NCBI GenBank assembly: GCA_035544215.1
Contig: DATKHY010000003.1
Span: 62,001 to 126,000 of the forward strand
Direction: 5' to 3'
DNA length: 64,000 nt
From: Candidatus Binatia bacterium
Lineage (GTDB): Bacteria > Vulcanimicrobiota > Vulcanimicrobiia > Vulcanimicrobiales > Vulcanimicrobiaceae
Numbering within the stretch: the stretch's first letter is position 1; each line of letters begins with the position of its first letter. The notes beneath the pieces are model-generated. The model searched no databases. It was not told where the DNA came from and saw only the letters and a list, made by a program, of their open reading frames with translations. The position numbers were made by a program, and so were the translations under genes. Shown piece by piece: positions 50,313 to 58,611 of the stretch.

Positions 50313-51260
50313 TTAGCCGCCGGGTGCGGGCGCTACTCCGAACGGCGGATTGCTCGGGTTGCCTGGATACGTGTGGAGGATGGCGCCGCTCTGCGGGTCG
50401 ACGGCATAGAGGTCACCGCCCGCATCGGCAACCCACAGCGTCTTGTCTCTTTTATCGAAGTTAAGGTTGATGGGCAAGTCGAAACCGGTCGAGAACAGCT
50501 TGCAGGGCGAGGTTTTCTTACACTTGTAGATGCCCGAGGGCTGATCAATGTAATAGAGGTTGCCCTGCTGGTCGAACGTGATGCCCGCAGCGTTGGCGAG
50601 GCCTCTTTGGACGATCGTGCCCCTGCCTTTGCAGTCGGCAAATTTAACGATCGAGCCGCTGTTGGTGTCCGGATTGTTGAACGCCCAATAGCAGTTGCCC
50701 TGATGATCGATCCCGACGCCCGTCCCCTGTAACGGGTCGCTTCCGTAGGTCAGCGTGCGTGCCGGGTTCTGCTGACGGTTCAGATACACGCTGACGCTAC
50801 CGGCGCCGCCGGAGTTCGACGAACCGTTCGAAACGGCCGCGAGCTGCCGGCTCGGCGTTACGTCGACGTTTACCGCGACCTGGCCGGGATCGTTCAACGG
50901 CGTCTTCGCGATGGGGCCGTGGTGCGTCGAACGGTAGACGAGCACGCCGACGCCGTTTGCGACGTACCACCAACCGTCGGGTGTCGCGACGGTGCCCTGT
51001 GGCGACACGACGCCTTGCGTTAGCGTCTTGAAGGGCTGGAGCGTGAATCCGATGCGACGATAGATGATCAAGTCTTCCCCGTAGAGCTGCGCCAGATACA
51101 TCCACCTACCAAACGGATGGATGTCCGGCTGCACCCGCGACAAGCTGGCCAGGTCGATCGAGCTCGACGGTATGCTCGGCGCCGCACCACCGGCGCAGCC
51201 GGAGAGCAGCGAAACGGATAGGATTGCGCCGACTAAGAGTCGACCGAATAACGTGAACAC
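50313..51260 (-). CDS. Lipoprotein with propeller-like repeats
   Basis: The 315-residue protein has a lipobox (LSVSLLSGCAGG) and then repeated NHL/SMP-30-like units: GTVATPDGWWYVANGVGV, GVGIDHQGNCYWAFNNPDT, GITFDQQGNLYYIDQPSG and DKTLWVADAGGDLYAVDP. It should be a membrane-anchored periplasmic propeller. It ends in TAA, and the regulator gene continues in the same frame after it. The start is GTG 51260. Confidence 0.75.
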   Translation of the reverse strand: MFTLFGRLLVGAILSVSLLSGCAGGAAPSIPSSSIDLASLSRVQPDIHPFGRWMYLAQLYGEDLIIYRRIGFTLQPFKTLTQGVVSPQGTVATPDGWWYVANGVGVLVYRSTHHGPIAKTPLNDPGQVAVNVDVTPSRQLAAVSNGSSNSGGAGSVSVYLNRQQNPARTLTYGSDPLQGTGVGIDHQGNCYWAFNNPDTNSGSIVKFADCKGRGTIVQRGLANAAGITFDQQGNLYYIDQPSGIYKCKKTSPCKLFSTGFDLPINLNFDKRDKTLWVADAGGDLYAVDPQSGAILHTYPGNPSNPPFGVAPAPGG

Positions 51261-51305
51261 GGCCTAGGTTCCTTCCAAACGCATCACGGTTGTACCTGGG
51301 CGAGG

Positions 51306-51345
51306 GCGCCCGCCCCGCAAGGCTTGCAAATTGCGGGACGGGCGC
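51306..51345 (-). terminator. GC-rich hairpin, likely terminator
   Basis: GCGCCCGCCCCGCAA (51306-51320) pairs with TTGCGGGACGGGCGC (51331-51345) around a ten-base loop; in minus-strand RNA the single mismatch is a G-U pair. It lies downstream of the minus lipoprotein gene at 51367. There is no U tract. Confidence 0.55.
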
Positions 51346-51366
51346 GTTGTGACGAAGCCCCGGGAA

Positions 51367-51810
51367 CTAGAGGTCGTTGGTGATGCTGAGCTGCGCGTAA
51401 CCCAGCGTCTTGCCGCGCTTGCTAAGGTAGATGAAGGAAGCCGTGCAGGAGCCGGTCGTCGGGCCGGCGGTCACGGTCCACTGCTTTCCTGTTCCGGGCG
51501 CGAGCGTCGCGATGCCGGACGCGCCGCCGCAGTTATCGGACTCTTGAAGGGAGCCCTTTTCGTCTATTGGAGTGCGCACGGTCACCGTATCGGGACCGGG
51601 GTTCGAAGCGTTGAACGTAATCGTGCACGGATGAACGCGGACGCCACCGTGCGGCGTGCAGTGACCTTTGACGGCCGGGCCTTGCTGCGGCGCCGAACCG
51701 AGCGGGGTCATCGGCGAGGACGAACCGCCGCAACCGGCGATGAGCGCAACGGCGGCAGCGGCGGCAAACGAGCCTAGCAGGTAGCGGATTGTAAGGAAGG
51801 ATGTCGGCAT
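51367..51810 (-). CDS. Small lipoprotein with Ig-like domain
   Basis: The 147-residue protein starts at ATG 51810, nine bases after GGGAG. It has a lipobox (VALIAGCGGSSS) and one beta-sandwich-like domain with four Cys (GHCTPHGGVRVHPCTITF, ESDNCGG, GSCTASF). The CxxH/C pattern suggests disulfides. No function can be assigned. Confidence 0.65.
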   Translation of the reverse strand: MPTSFLTIRYLLGSFAAAAAVALIAGCGGSSSPMTPLGSAPQQGPAVKGHCTPHGGVRVHPCTITFNASNPGPDTVTVRTPIDEKGSLQESDNCGGASGIATLAPGTGKQWTVTAGPTTGSCTASFIYLSKRGKTLGYAQLSITNDL

Positions 51811-51850
51811 GGATCGTTCTCCCAAAGAAATGGTTGTTGAGAAGAAGCTG

Positions 51851-51881
51851 CGCGCGTTACCGGCGGAAGGATTAACGCGCG
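51851..51881. promoter_or_regulatory. Perfect inverted repeat upstream of small lipoprotein gene
   Basis: CGCGCGTTA (51851-51859) and TAACGCGCG (51873-51881) are a perfect 9-bp inverted repeat with a 13-base spacer, about 40 bases upstream of the lipoprotein start. The size fits an operator for a dimeric repressor; a structured leader is the alternative. Confidence 0.4.
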
Positions 51882-51935
51882 GACGGAATCATACCACGCG
51901 TTCATCCCGCGCGTAATCATGCAGTTTCGACTGTG

Positions 51936-53345
51936 TCAGGAAGTGTGAGACAAAGTGTGAGAGCGGCGCTCGGCTGCTCTGCGACCGGCGAGATAGATCG
52001 CCGTGCCGCCCAGCAGCACAACCGCCGTGAGGCCGATCACTTTCGCCAGCGCGAGCGTCTTATTCGGGTCGTCGTCGGCAGGGAAGCCGGCGAAGACGAT
52101 GGCGATTAGCGTGGTGGCGAGCCCTATGAGAGCGGCGATGAGCACGGTCCACTTTCCGCCCCAGATCCTAATCGTGATCGGCGTCCGCGGTTCGGCGTGC
52201 ATCTTGATCGCAGAGCCGAACAAGAACACGAAGGGGATGAGCGTCGTGATGACCGTCGCGCTGACCAAAACGTTGTACGCTCCTCGCACGCTCGTCCCGC
52301 TCTGCCCGAGGAAGATCAGGATCGCCGAGATGACGGCTTGCGTCATCAATGCCGCGACGGGGGAACCCCACCGTGGGTGCATGCGGCCGAAGGCCGCCGG
52401 CAGATAGTCGTCGATTCCCGCGACGAACGGAATGCGTGCGATGGCTCCCACCCACACGCTGGCGCTTCCGAGACAGCTTAGGCCGACGAGCAGCGCCGCG
52501 ACCGGCGTCAGCGCGCCCCAGCCGAATCGCGACGCGATCTGGCCGATCGCCTGCATGACGCCCGAGGCCGGGTTCACGTCCTGCGGGGCAACCGCCGTCA
52601 GCACGCTGACCGTGCCCGCGATATAAATGAGGGCGACGGCCGGCGCCGCCAGCGCGAGGCCGAGCGGAATGTTACGGCGCGGATTGCTGACCTCTCCGCC
52701 CATGAACGACGCCGCCTCCGGGCCGGTCCACGCAAACGCGATCACCGACCAAAAGATCAGGTCTTTGAGCGCAAAGCCGGGCCGGATCGTTTCCGCCGTG
52801 ATCGGCGTCGCCGAGCCGAATCGCCACAGCGCCGCAGCGCCGAGCGCGATGAGCAGCAGCGTGATCGTCCAGCGAGCGATGCCGCCCGCGTTGTTCAACC
52901 ACTTCCCGATCGCCAGTCCGTAGACGTTTACGACCGTGGCCAGGGTCAACCCGGCCAACGCAAACACGATGAAGTACAGCGGAGTGCGGGTCAGCGCACC
53001 CGCGTGCGAGCCCGCGGCGAACGCGGTGTTGCCCGCCGCGAAATAGAGCAGCGCCGGGAAATAGGGAAGCGTGCTGGCCCAATAGGTCCAACCGGTGAGA
53101 AATCCGGCGAACGGGCCAAAGGCGCGTTTGCTCCAGACGTAGAGGCCGCCTTCGTCGGGGTAGTGCGACGAGAGGAAGACGACCGCGATCGAGAGCGGTG
53201 CGAACATTGCGATCCCGCCGATGATCCACACGACCGCTGCGCTCGGCCCGCTCGCGGCCGCCGTCGCGACCCATTGCAAATTGGAACAGGCAACGACGAA
53301 AAACAGCGCCAGGTCGAACAGACCCAGCGTCCGTCGCAGCTTCAT
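51936..53345 (-). CDS. APC superfamily amino acid permease
   Basis: The 469-residue protein has about twelve membrane helices. LGLFDLALFFVVACSNLQWV and HYPDEGGLYVWSKRAFGPFA are typical APC helix 1 and 3 regions, and AFAWTGPEAASFMGGEVSNP matches the central APC motif (F..FxGxE....EV.NP). Substrates are probably amino acids or amines. ATG 53345 is used; the upstream in-frame start at 53384 lies in a 13-bp hairpin and was rejected. Confidence 0.83.
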   Translation of the reverse strand: MKLRRTLGLFDLALFFVVACSNLQWVATAAASGPSAAVVWIIGGIAMFAPLSIAVVFLSSHYPDEGGLYVWSKRAFGPFAGFLTGWTYWASTLPYFPALLYFAAGNTAFAAGSHAGALTRTPLYFIVFALAGLTLATVVNVYGLAIGKWLNNAGGIARWTITLLLIALGAAALWRFGSATPITAETIRPGFALKDLIFWSVIAFAWTGPEAASFMGGEVSNPRRNIPLGLALAAPAVALIYIAGTVSVLTAVAPQDVNPASGVMQAIGQIASRFGWGALTPVAALLVGLSCLGSASVWVGAIARIPFVAGIDDYLPAAFGRMHPRWGSPVAALMTQAVISAILIFLGQSGTSVRGAYNVLVSATVITTLIPFVFLFGSAIKMHAEPRTPITIRIWGGKWTVLIAALIGLATTLIAIVFAGFPADDDPNKTLALAKVIGLTAVVLLGGTAIYLAGRRAAERRSHTLSHTS

Positions 53346-53376
53346 GAAACGGCGACGTTCCACACTTGGACGCGAG

Positions 53377-53412
53377 TCGCCCACCGGCGCGCTGCTTTAC
53401 GCCGGTGGGCGA
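53377..53412. terminator. 13-bp perfect hairpin
   Basis: TCGCCCACCGGCG (53377-53389) and CGCCGGTGGGCGA (53400-53412) pair perfectly across a ten-base loop. It lies after the YXWGXW-repeat gene and before the permease start, so it can end the upstream transcript or sit in the permease leader. No U tract is present. Confidence 0.55.
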
Positions 53413-53432
53413 TGCTTCATGAGACTATGAGT

Positions 53433-53765
53433 CTAGCGGTAGTACGGGTGTGCCCAGTGGCCCGGCCGCCAATACCAGCCTTGCGGCCCTTGGACCCAGT
53501 GCCCGGGACGCCATACAGCGCCCGAGTACGGCACGAGGGCGTAGTGGCCGCGGACCCATACGTAGCGGTAGCCGTTCCATTGGTAGTATCCGGCAACCCA
53601 GTAGTAACCCGAACCCGGCGATGCCGGGACCGTCTCATAGATAGGTGCAGGAGGAGCCGTTTGAACGTACGCACCGCCGTAGACCTGCGCCGCGGCGGGC
53701 ACGGCCGCGCCGATCGCTGCGGCGCCTAGTGCACAAGCAAGAAGGAAGCCTCTTAAGTTCATCAT
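53433..53765 (-). CDS. YXWGXW-repeat secreted protein
   Basis: The 110-residue protein has a signal peptide (NLRGFLLACALGAAAIGAAV) and four short aromatic repeats of the YxWxxGxW/xPGHW type: YYWVAGYYQW, YVWVRGHYAL, AVWRPGHWVQ and WYWRPGHWAH. This repeat family is found in small exported proteins of unknown role. Two adjacent ATG codons make either 53765 or 53762 the start. Confidence 0.8.
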   Translation of the reverse strand: MMNLRGFLLACALGAAAIGAAVPAAAQVYGGAYVQTAPPAPIYETVPASPGSGYYWVAGYYQWNGYRYVWVRGHYALVPYSGAVWRPGHWVQGPQGWYWRPGHWAHPYYR

Positions 53766-53823
53766 GCCTCTTCCTTACCACGCTGGCCGTGTTGCCATTC
53801 GATAGTACGGATTAGAGCCCGAT

Positions 53824-54225
53824 TCAAATCTCGTGAGAGTCGCCGGCACCGCCGGGTTGCTTCCATAAAGCGGCCGCGCGATCGACGCACTGTTCGCGCT
53901 CGTCCTGGAGACGCCGCTGCGTCTTCCCCATCGACGGTGGGAGAATGGTCAGCAAGACGTCGCGATCGTGCGCCTCGCCGAGCGCATCCTGCAACGCCTT
54001 AAATCGTTCCGCGGACGCTTCGAACGAACCGTCCAAGTCCGCGAAGCGCTCGAGCGCGTAACGAACCCGTTTGCAGGCGATGCGAAAATCGTGAAGCCGC
54101 TGCTCGTCGCGACGCTCGAGGCCGTAGGCGAGCGCTTCGACCTCACGCAGGCGGGTCTGCACGACGCGCTGTGCGATGTCGTGGGGCTCGGTTACGGCGT
54201 GCAGGTCGACGCGTTCCGGCTTCAC
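53824..54225 (-). CDS. CHAD domain, C-terminal half protein
   Basis: GTG 54225 starts a 133-residue frame with LHDFRIACKRVRYALERFAD and ERFKALQDALGEAHDRDVLL, the conserved His/Arg/Lys helices of a CHAD four-helix bundle. CHAD domains bind polyphosphate and have two such bundles, but here each half is its own frame. The upstream half ends at 54227, one base before this start, so a split gene or a sequencing frameshift must be considered. Confidence 0.7.
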   Translation of the reverse strand: MKPERVDLHAVTEPHDIAQRVVQTRLREVEALAYGLERRDEQRLHDFRIACKRVRYALERFADLDGSFEASAERFKALQDALGEAHDRDVLLTILPPSMGKTQRRLQDEREQCVDRAAALWKQPGGAGDSHEI

Positions 54226-54226
54226 G

Positions 54227-54652
54227 TTAGCACAGGAAACTCATGCGCCGTAATCGCTTGCGAGCTAGGCGAGTTGCGAGCCTTTCGTGCTGGAGCAGTT
54301 GGTCGACGAGCGGACGCGCGACGTCCAGCTCGCCGGCATCCGTGCTGCTTTCCAGCAACTGCCGGATGATCGTCGCGTCTCGCGCGGCATCGGTCGCCGC
54401 CGCAGCGCTCTTGACACGTCGCAGCAGCTGCGGATGTGGGTCGAGGTCGGCTACGTCCTCAAGCAGCGACCGAAATCGCCGCCCGTTGGTCCGCACCTCG
54501 TGCAAATGCTTTTCGCTTGGCTCGACGACGAAGCGCCGGCGCGCTCGTTCCAGCGCTCGCCGCTCCTGACGTATCGTCTTCTCTAGCCACTTGATTGCCA
54601 ACGCGCTGGCGTTCGACGAGGGTATTTCTGGCGACCTCCGCGAATTGCACAT
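54227..54652 (-). CDS. CHAD domain, N-terminal half protein
   Basis: The 141-residue frame contains KHLHEVRTNGRRFRSLLEDV and DAARDATIIRQLLES, the first CHAD bundle with its conserved His and Arg residues. It is followed by the second half after one base. Its ATG is only six bases from the GTG of the divergent GerMN gene, so one of the starts may be wrong or their promoters lie inside each other's coding DNA. Confidence 0.68.
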   Translation of the reverse strand: MCNSRRSPEIPSSNASALAIKWLEKTIRQERRALERARRRFVVEPSEKHLHEVRTNGRRFRSLLEDVADLDPHPQLLRRVKSAAAATDAARDATIIRQLLESSTDAGELDVARPLVDQLLQHERLATRLARKRLRRMSFLC

Positions 54653-54658
54653 TCAGAC

Positions 54659-55180
54659 GTGAGATCCCCGCGCCTGCCCGTCCTTATCGTGCTTCTGGCA
54701 ATCGTTGCTGCCGGTACGTGGTACTCGCTCTCCCATCGCGCGGCGCGAAACGGCGAAACGATCGCCGTCTACTACACGAGGCAGAACGGAACGACGCTCG
54801 GAGACGTTCGCGTTTCCATGCGCCCGCGACAGCCGGGTGAAAGCGCGGCCGAGCATCTGCACAACACCGCGCTCTACGCCGCCGTCGAGGCCGTCGCGGG
54901 ACCGCCTAACGACGTGCCGGCGATTCGATTCCCGCCGGGGACGCGCGTCCTCGGCGTCAGCGTCGACGGGTCGACCGTAACGGTCGATCTTTCGAAGGAC
55001 GTGGAGCGCCAAGCCGGCGGGACGTTCGGAGAGAACGGCGAGTTCAAGGCGCTGGTCTACACGGTGACGGGAATCCCGGGTGTCGATGCCGTCTCCGTCA
55101 CGGTCGACGGTGCCCGGCTCGAAACGCTTCCGGGAGGACACTTGGAACTTGATCAACCGCTGCATCGCTCGGACTGGTAG
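54659..55180 (+). CDS. GerMN domain protein
   Basis: GTG 54659 starts a 173-residue protein with an uncleaved or lipid-free membrane anchor (LPVLIVLLAIVAAGTWYSL) and a GerMN domain. The domain shows EHLHNTALYAAVEAVAGPPN and FPPGTRVLGVSVDGSTVTVD, then GEFKALVYTVTGIPGVDAVS. GerMN domains occur in spore-germination and envelope proteins. It overlaps the cell-wall amidase start by 32 bases, so both serve envelope growth. Confidence 0.85.
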   Translation: MRSPRLPVLIVLLAIVAAGTWYSLSHRAARNGETIAVYYTRQNGTTLGDVRVSMRPRQPGESAAEHLHNTALYAAVEAVAGPPNDVPAIRFPPGTRVLGVSVDGSTVTVDLSKDVERQAGGTFGENGEFKALVYTVTGIPGVDAVSVTVDGARLETLPGGHLELDQPLHRSDW

Positions 55181-57041
55181 CCGCGCCGCATTCGCGCTCC
55201 TCGCGGTGGCGCCGTTCGCGTTCGCCTCTCCGGCGCTCGCGGACGCTTCGATCAACGCCGTCTATCAGCAGCAGACGATTCGCTTCACGCATCTGTCGTC
55301 CGCCTACGGTGCGCCGGCGATCGGCGTGGCGGATCCCGGGTTCACGAAACTGCTGAAGGCCACGGGCGCGTTGCTCACCTGGAAGCCGGGAGAGCGTTAC
55401 GTCCTCATCACGACCTCGGCGCCGGTCGTCGTGAGCTTTGCGCTCGGCGATCGGCGCTACGACGTCGGGCCGATCACGCTCCAGGCCGCATTTGCGCCGT
55501 TCGCACGCGGCGTCGAGGCCTATCTGCCGCTCGACGACGTGCTGCGTTCGCTCGATCTGGCGCTGCGCCGCGACGGCGCAGCTTTCGTTTTGCAGCCGCA
55601 GCTCGCCGGGCTCGACGTGCGCCAAGACGGCAGCCGTACGACGCTGCTGGCACACGGCGCCGCGCCGCTGCATCCTCGGGTCGTTCGTGAGAGTGATGGC
55701 GTCGTAACGTATGCGTTCGATGGCGTCGGCACGACTCTGACCGGCACTCGTCAGATCAACGCGGGGGGCGTGCGCAGCGTGCAGATCGAAACGAGCGGAA
55801 CGGTGCGCGATCCACGCACGCTCGTCACCGTAACGCTCGCGCCGGGGGCGGTCGCCGAGGCGCCGCGCGAGGAAGAGCGCGACGTGGCGCTCGCGTTTGA
55901 CGGCGTGGCGCCGGCCGCGCCCGTCGTCGCCGAAGAGTCGCCGACGCCGGAGCCCGTGCCGTCGGCGCAGGCATCGAGCGGCCCGACGCTCGTCACCGGC
56001 GTTGCGATGCAGCCCTCTGACGACGGCGTTTCGGTCGCAATCGCGATCGCCGGCAACGCGTCGTATGAGTGGCACCGCCTGCGCGATCCGGACAATCGCT
56101 TTTGGGTCGACATCGACGGCGCGCAGCTGCAGGGACCGCCGCTCGACGAGGGTGCGCCGCCCCCGCTGACCGCGCTACGCGTGCGGCAAAGCGATCCCAC
56201 GACGGTCCGCATCGCGCTGACCCTGGCCGGTTCCAAAGCCGTCTCGGTCGAGCCCTCCGCGACCGGACTCGAGATCATCGTCGGCGCGCAGGACGTCGCC
56301 GACGCGCCGCGCTCCGGCGGCGGCAGCGTCGGCAGCGTGGTATCCGAGGGGCAGCCGAACCCCGTCCTCGTCACACCGGCGCCGCTCCAGCCTGGCGTCC
56401 CCGGAAGCTCTGCAGACAGCACGTGGAAGTTCGGCACCCGGAGCAATTACGTCCCGACGAATCCGCGCTTGATCGTACTGGATCCGGGCCACGGCGGCAG
56501 CGATCGCGGTACGATTCATGGTGGAGTGGCCGAGGCCGACCTCACGCTCGACATGGCGAAACGGTTGCGCGACATCCTGATCGCTCGCGGCTGGGAGGTG
56601 AAGATGACACGCGACACCGACGTTGACGTCTACGCGCCGGGCGACAGCGCACGCGACGAGCTGCAGGCCCGCGTCGACGTCGCGAACAAAGCCGGAGCGC
56701 GGCTGTTCGTCAGCATCCATGCCAACGCTTTCATCAACTCCGGGCCGTACGGCACGACATGCTACGTTTCCAAGCCCGAGGACGTCGCCTTCGCGCGGAT
56801 CGTCGAGGCGCAGCTCGCCGCGGACGGAACGAAGGACGACGGCATCGTCAAGAGCCACCTGTACGTGACGCTGCACACGCGCATGCCGGCGGTGCTCGTA
56901 GAGACCGCGTTCCTGTCGAACCCGAGCGACTACGCGCTGCTCACGTCGGCCGCCTGGCGTCAAAAGGTCGCGCAAGAGATTGCCGACGGCATCGGGCAAT
57001 ACACGCGCGAGTACCCGGTTCCCAATCAGCCTGCACAGTAA
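55149..57041 (+). CDS. N-acetylmuramoyl-L-alanine amidase with AMIN domain
   Basis: TTG 55149 has GGGAGG eleven bases upstream and gives signal peptide GSRAAFALLAVAPFAFASPA. The 630-residue protein has a copper-amine-oxidase-like N-terminal domain, an AMIN region at about residues 280-380 and an Amidase_3 domain from about 438. LIVLDPGHGGSDRGTIHGGV and ARLFVSIHANAF carry zinc His residues, and PAVLVETAFLSNPSDY the catalytic Glu. It cleaves peptide stems from peptidoglycan. It overlaps the GerMN gene and is followed by murI. Confidence 0.9.
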   Translation: MINRCIARTGSRAAFALLAVAPFAFASPALADASINAVYQQQTIRFTHLSSAYGAPAIGVADPGFTKLLKATGALLTWKPGERYVLITTSAPVVVSFALGDRRYDVGPITLQAAFAPFARGVEAYLPLDDVLRSLDLALRRDGAAFVLQPQLAGLDVRQDGSRTTLLAHGAAPLHPRVVRESDGVVTYAFDGVGTTLTGTRQINAGGVRSVQIETSGTVRDPRTLVTVTLAPGAVAEAPREEERDVALAFDGVAPAAPVVAEESPTPEPVPSAQASSGPTLVTGVAMQPSDDGVSVAIAIAGNASYEWHRLRDPDNRFWVDIDGAQLQGPPLDEGAPPPLTALRVRQSDPTTVRIALTLAGSKAVSVEPSATGLEIIVGAQDVADAPRSGGGSVGSVVSEGQPNPVLVTPAPLQPGVPGSSADSTWKFGTRSNYVPTNPRLIVLDPGHGGSDRGTIHGGVAEADLTLDMAKRLRDILIARGWEVKMTRDTDVDVYAPGDSARDELQARVDVANKAGARLFVSIHANAFINSGPYGTTCYVSKPEDVAFARIVEAQLAADGTKDDGIVKSHLYVTLHTRMPAVLVETAFLSNPSDYALLTSAAWRQKVAQEIADGIGQYTREYPVPNQPAQ

Positions 57042-57046
57042 CGGCG

Positions 57047-57793
57047 ATGATCGGGCTGTTTGATTCGGGCCTCGGCGGACTCACCGTGCTCGCGCGCCTG
57101 CGCGAGCGGATGCCTTTCGTTGACACGATCTTCTTTGCCGATCAGGCGCACGTTCCGTACGGCGATCGCACCCATAGCGATCTGCTCGGTCTGCTGCGCG
57201 CCAATTTGGCGCGCCTCGACGCCTACGGCGTCGACGGCATCGTCATGGCCTGCAACACGTCGTGTGCGATCGCCGAACGTTACGGGTGGCCGCCGTCGCG
57301 CGCGCCGGTGCTCGACCTGATCGAATCCGCGGCCATGGCGGTCGAGCGCGGCGGCTTTCGGCGAGTCGGCGTCGTGGCGACGGCCGCTACGGTCGGAGCG
57401 GGTTCATATGGCCGGACGCTGCGCGCGCAAATCGGCGGCATCGACGTCGTCGAGGTGCCCGCGCCGGCGCTGGTGCCGCTCGTCGAGGCGGGCGAACTCG
57501 ACGGCGAAGGGCCGCGCGCGGCGGTCGCCGAGGTGTGCACGCATCTTCCGCTGGATCTCGATGCGGTCGTGTTCGGGTGCACGCATTATCCCGTGCTCGA
57601 GCGCCACTTTCGAGCCGCACTCGGCGCCGGAATAGCGCTCGTCGACCCGGCGGCGATGCAGGCCGAGCGCGCGGCCGCACTGCTTGGGGATCGCGCGCGC
57701 GGAACCGGCCGCTCGACCTACGTCACCAGCGGCGACGAAGCCGCATTTCAGGCCAACGTCGCGCGCTTCGTAACAACACCATTGTTATCCTGA
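57047..57793 (+). CDS. murI: Glutamate racemase
   Basis: The 248-residue protein has the full MurI pattern: MIGLFDSGLGGLTVLARLRE, FFADQAHVPYGDRT, GIVMACNTSCAIAE (Cys69) and AVVFGCTHYPVLERHF with the second catalytic Cys. It makes D-glutamate for peptidoglycan. It starts five bases after the amidase stop. The final residues LLS and the stop codon lie in a dispersed repeat. Confidence 0.93.
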   Translation: MIGLFDSGLGGLTVLARLRERMPFVDTIFFADQAHVPYGDRTHSDLLGLLRANLARLDAYGVDGIVMACNTSCAIAERYGWPPSRAPVLDLIESAAMAVERGGFRRVGVVATAATVGAGSYGRTLRAQIGGIDVVEVPAPALVPLVEAGELDGEGPRAAVAEVCTHLPLDLDAVVFGCTHYPVLERHFRAALGAGIALVDPAAMQAERAAALLGDRARGTGRSTYVTSGDEAAFQANVARFVTTPLLS

Positions 57794-57830
57794 GCGAAGC
57801 GCCGCAGGCGCGGAGTCGAAGGACGAAGGA
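57784..57830 (+). repeat. Dispersed repeat at murI end
   Basis: GTTATCCTGAGCGAAGCGCC continues through GCAGGCGCGGAGTCGAAGGACGAAGG. It starts within the last codons of murI and contains its stop codon, then runs toward the convergent PAP2 gene. Confidence 0.8.
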
Positions 57831-57862
57831 TGGCATAGAGCGGGTCAGTTTTAGTCCTTCGA

Positions 57863-58525
57863 TTAATGTGCGGACAGCAATCCGACGTGGAACAGCCAGA
57901 AGAAGAACGCCGTCGTCGCGACCGCGAGGGCGACGCCCGCCACGACCTGCATGATCGTGTGGGCGCGCAGGTAGACGCGCGCCCAGCACACCATCGGAAT
58001 CAGGACCATGAACGGCAGCGGCTGCCTGCCGTAAATCAGCGTCAGGGCCGCCAGCGGGGCCGTGATGCCGAGGGCGTGCGTGCTGATCTTCCAATACCGC
58101 GTGATGTACTGCACGATCAACGTTGAGAGCAAATAGCCGAGCATCGCGGCGATCATCAAGCGCGGCGCGTGCGCGATCCACAGCGCCGCCGCCCCGAGGC
58201 TGTAGAAGATCACGAACGCGGTAAAGACCATCTCCCGCTCGATTCGTACCGACATGTCCAGGTCGGAGATCCGATCGGTGGCATAGAGCCAGAACACGTA
58301 CAGCATCGGGCCGATGGACGTGAAGAAGGTCGAGATAAAGAGCAGGCGCCAGAAGCCCCAGGTGTCCTTGGCGCCGATAAGCGCGAGGATGACGAAGAGC
58401 GCGAGGGCCGTCAGGAACGGGTTGAAGATCGTGGAGAGAATCCGCGCCAAGTCGCGCCAAACGCGCCGGTTCTTGATCGGAACGATCGATCGCAGCGGCT
58501 GCTCGAGCCTCTCGGATTCGGACAC
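57863..58525 (-). CDS. PAP2 family phosphatase-like membrane protein
   Basis: The 220-residue protein starts at GTG 58525 and has six hydrophobic helices. YWKISTHALGITAP and RVYLRAHTIMQVVAGVALA correspond to PAP2 motifs 2 and 3 with the conserved His residues, but the first KxxxxxxRP motif is not clear. It may dephosphorylate undecaprenyl pyrophosphate or phospholipids at the membrane. It is convergent with murI. Confidence 0.75.
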   Translation of the reverse strand: MSESERLEQPLRSIVPIKNRRVWRDLARILSTIFNPFLTALALFVILALIGAKDTWGFWRLLFISTFFTSIGPMLYVFWLYATDRISDLDMSVRIEREMVFTAFVIFYSLGAAALWIAHAPRLMIAAMLGYLLSTLIVQYITRYWKISTHALGITAPLAALTLIYGRQPLPFMVLIPMVCWARVYLRAHTIMQVVAGVALAVATTAFFFWLFHVGLLSAH

Positions 58526-58611
58526 GGCAGGGTATTGGTCGGCAGGCGCGCCGGAGCCTGCGGTCGTAGAGAGCAGCCGCCAAAGCCTTTTCTAAAGGAA
58601 CACGACGTAAT

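Noticed and set aside
49296-50732. 478-codon + strand frame opposite the NB-ARC regulator
   Set aside because: It spans parts of two real minus-strand genes and has the typical Arg/Ala antisense composition.
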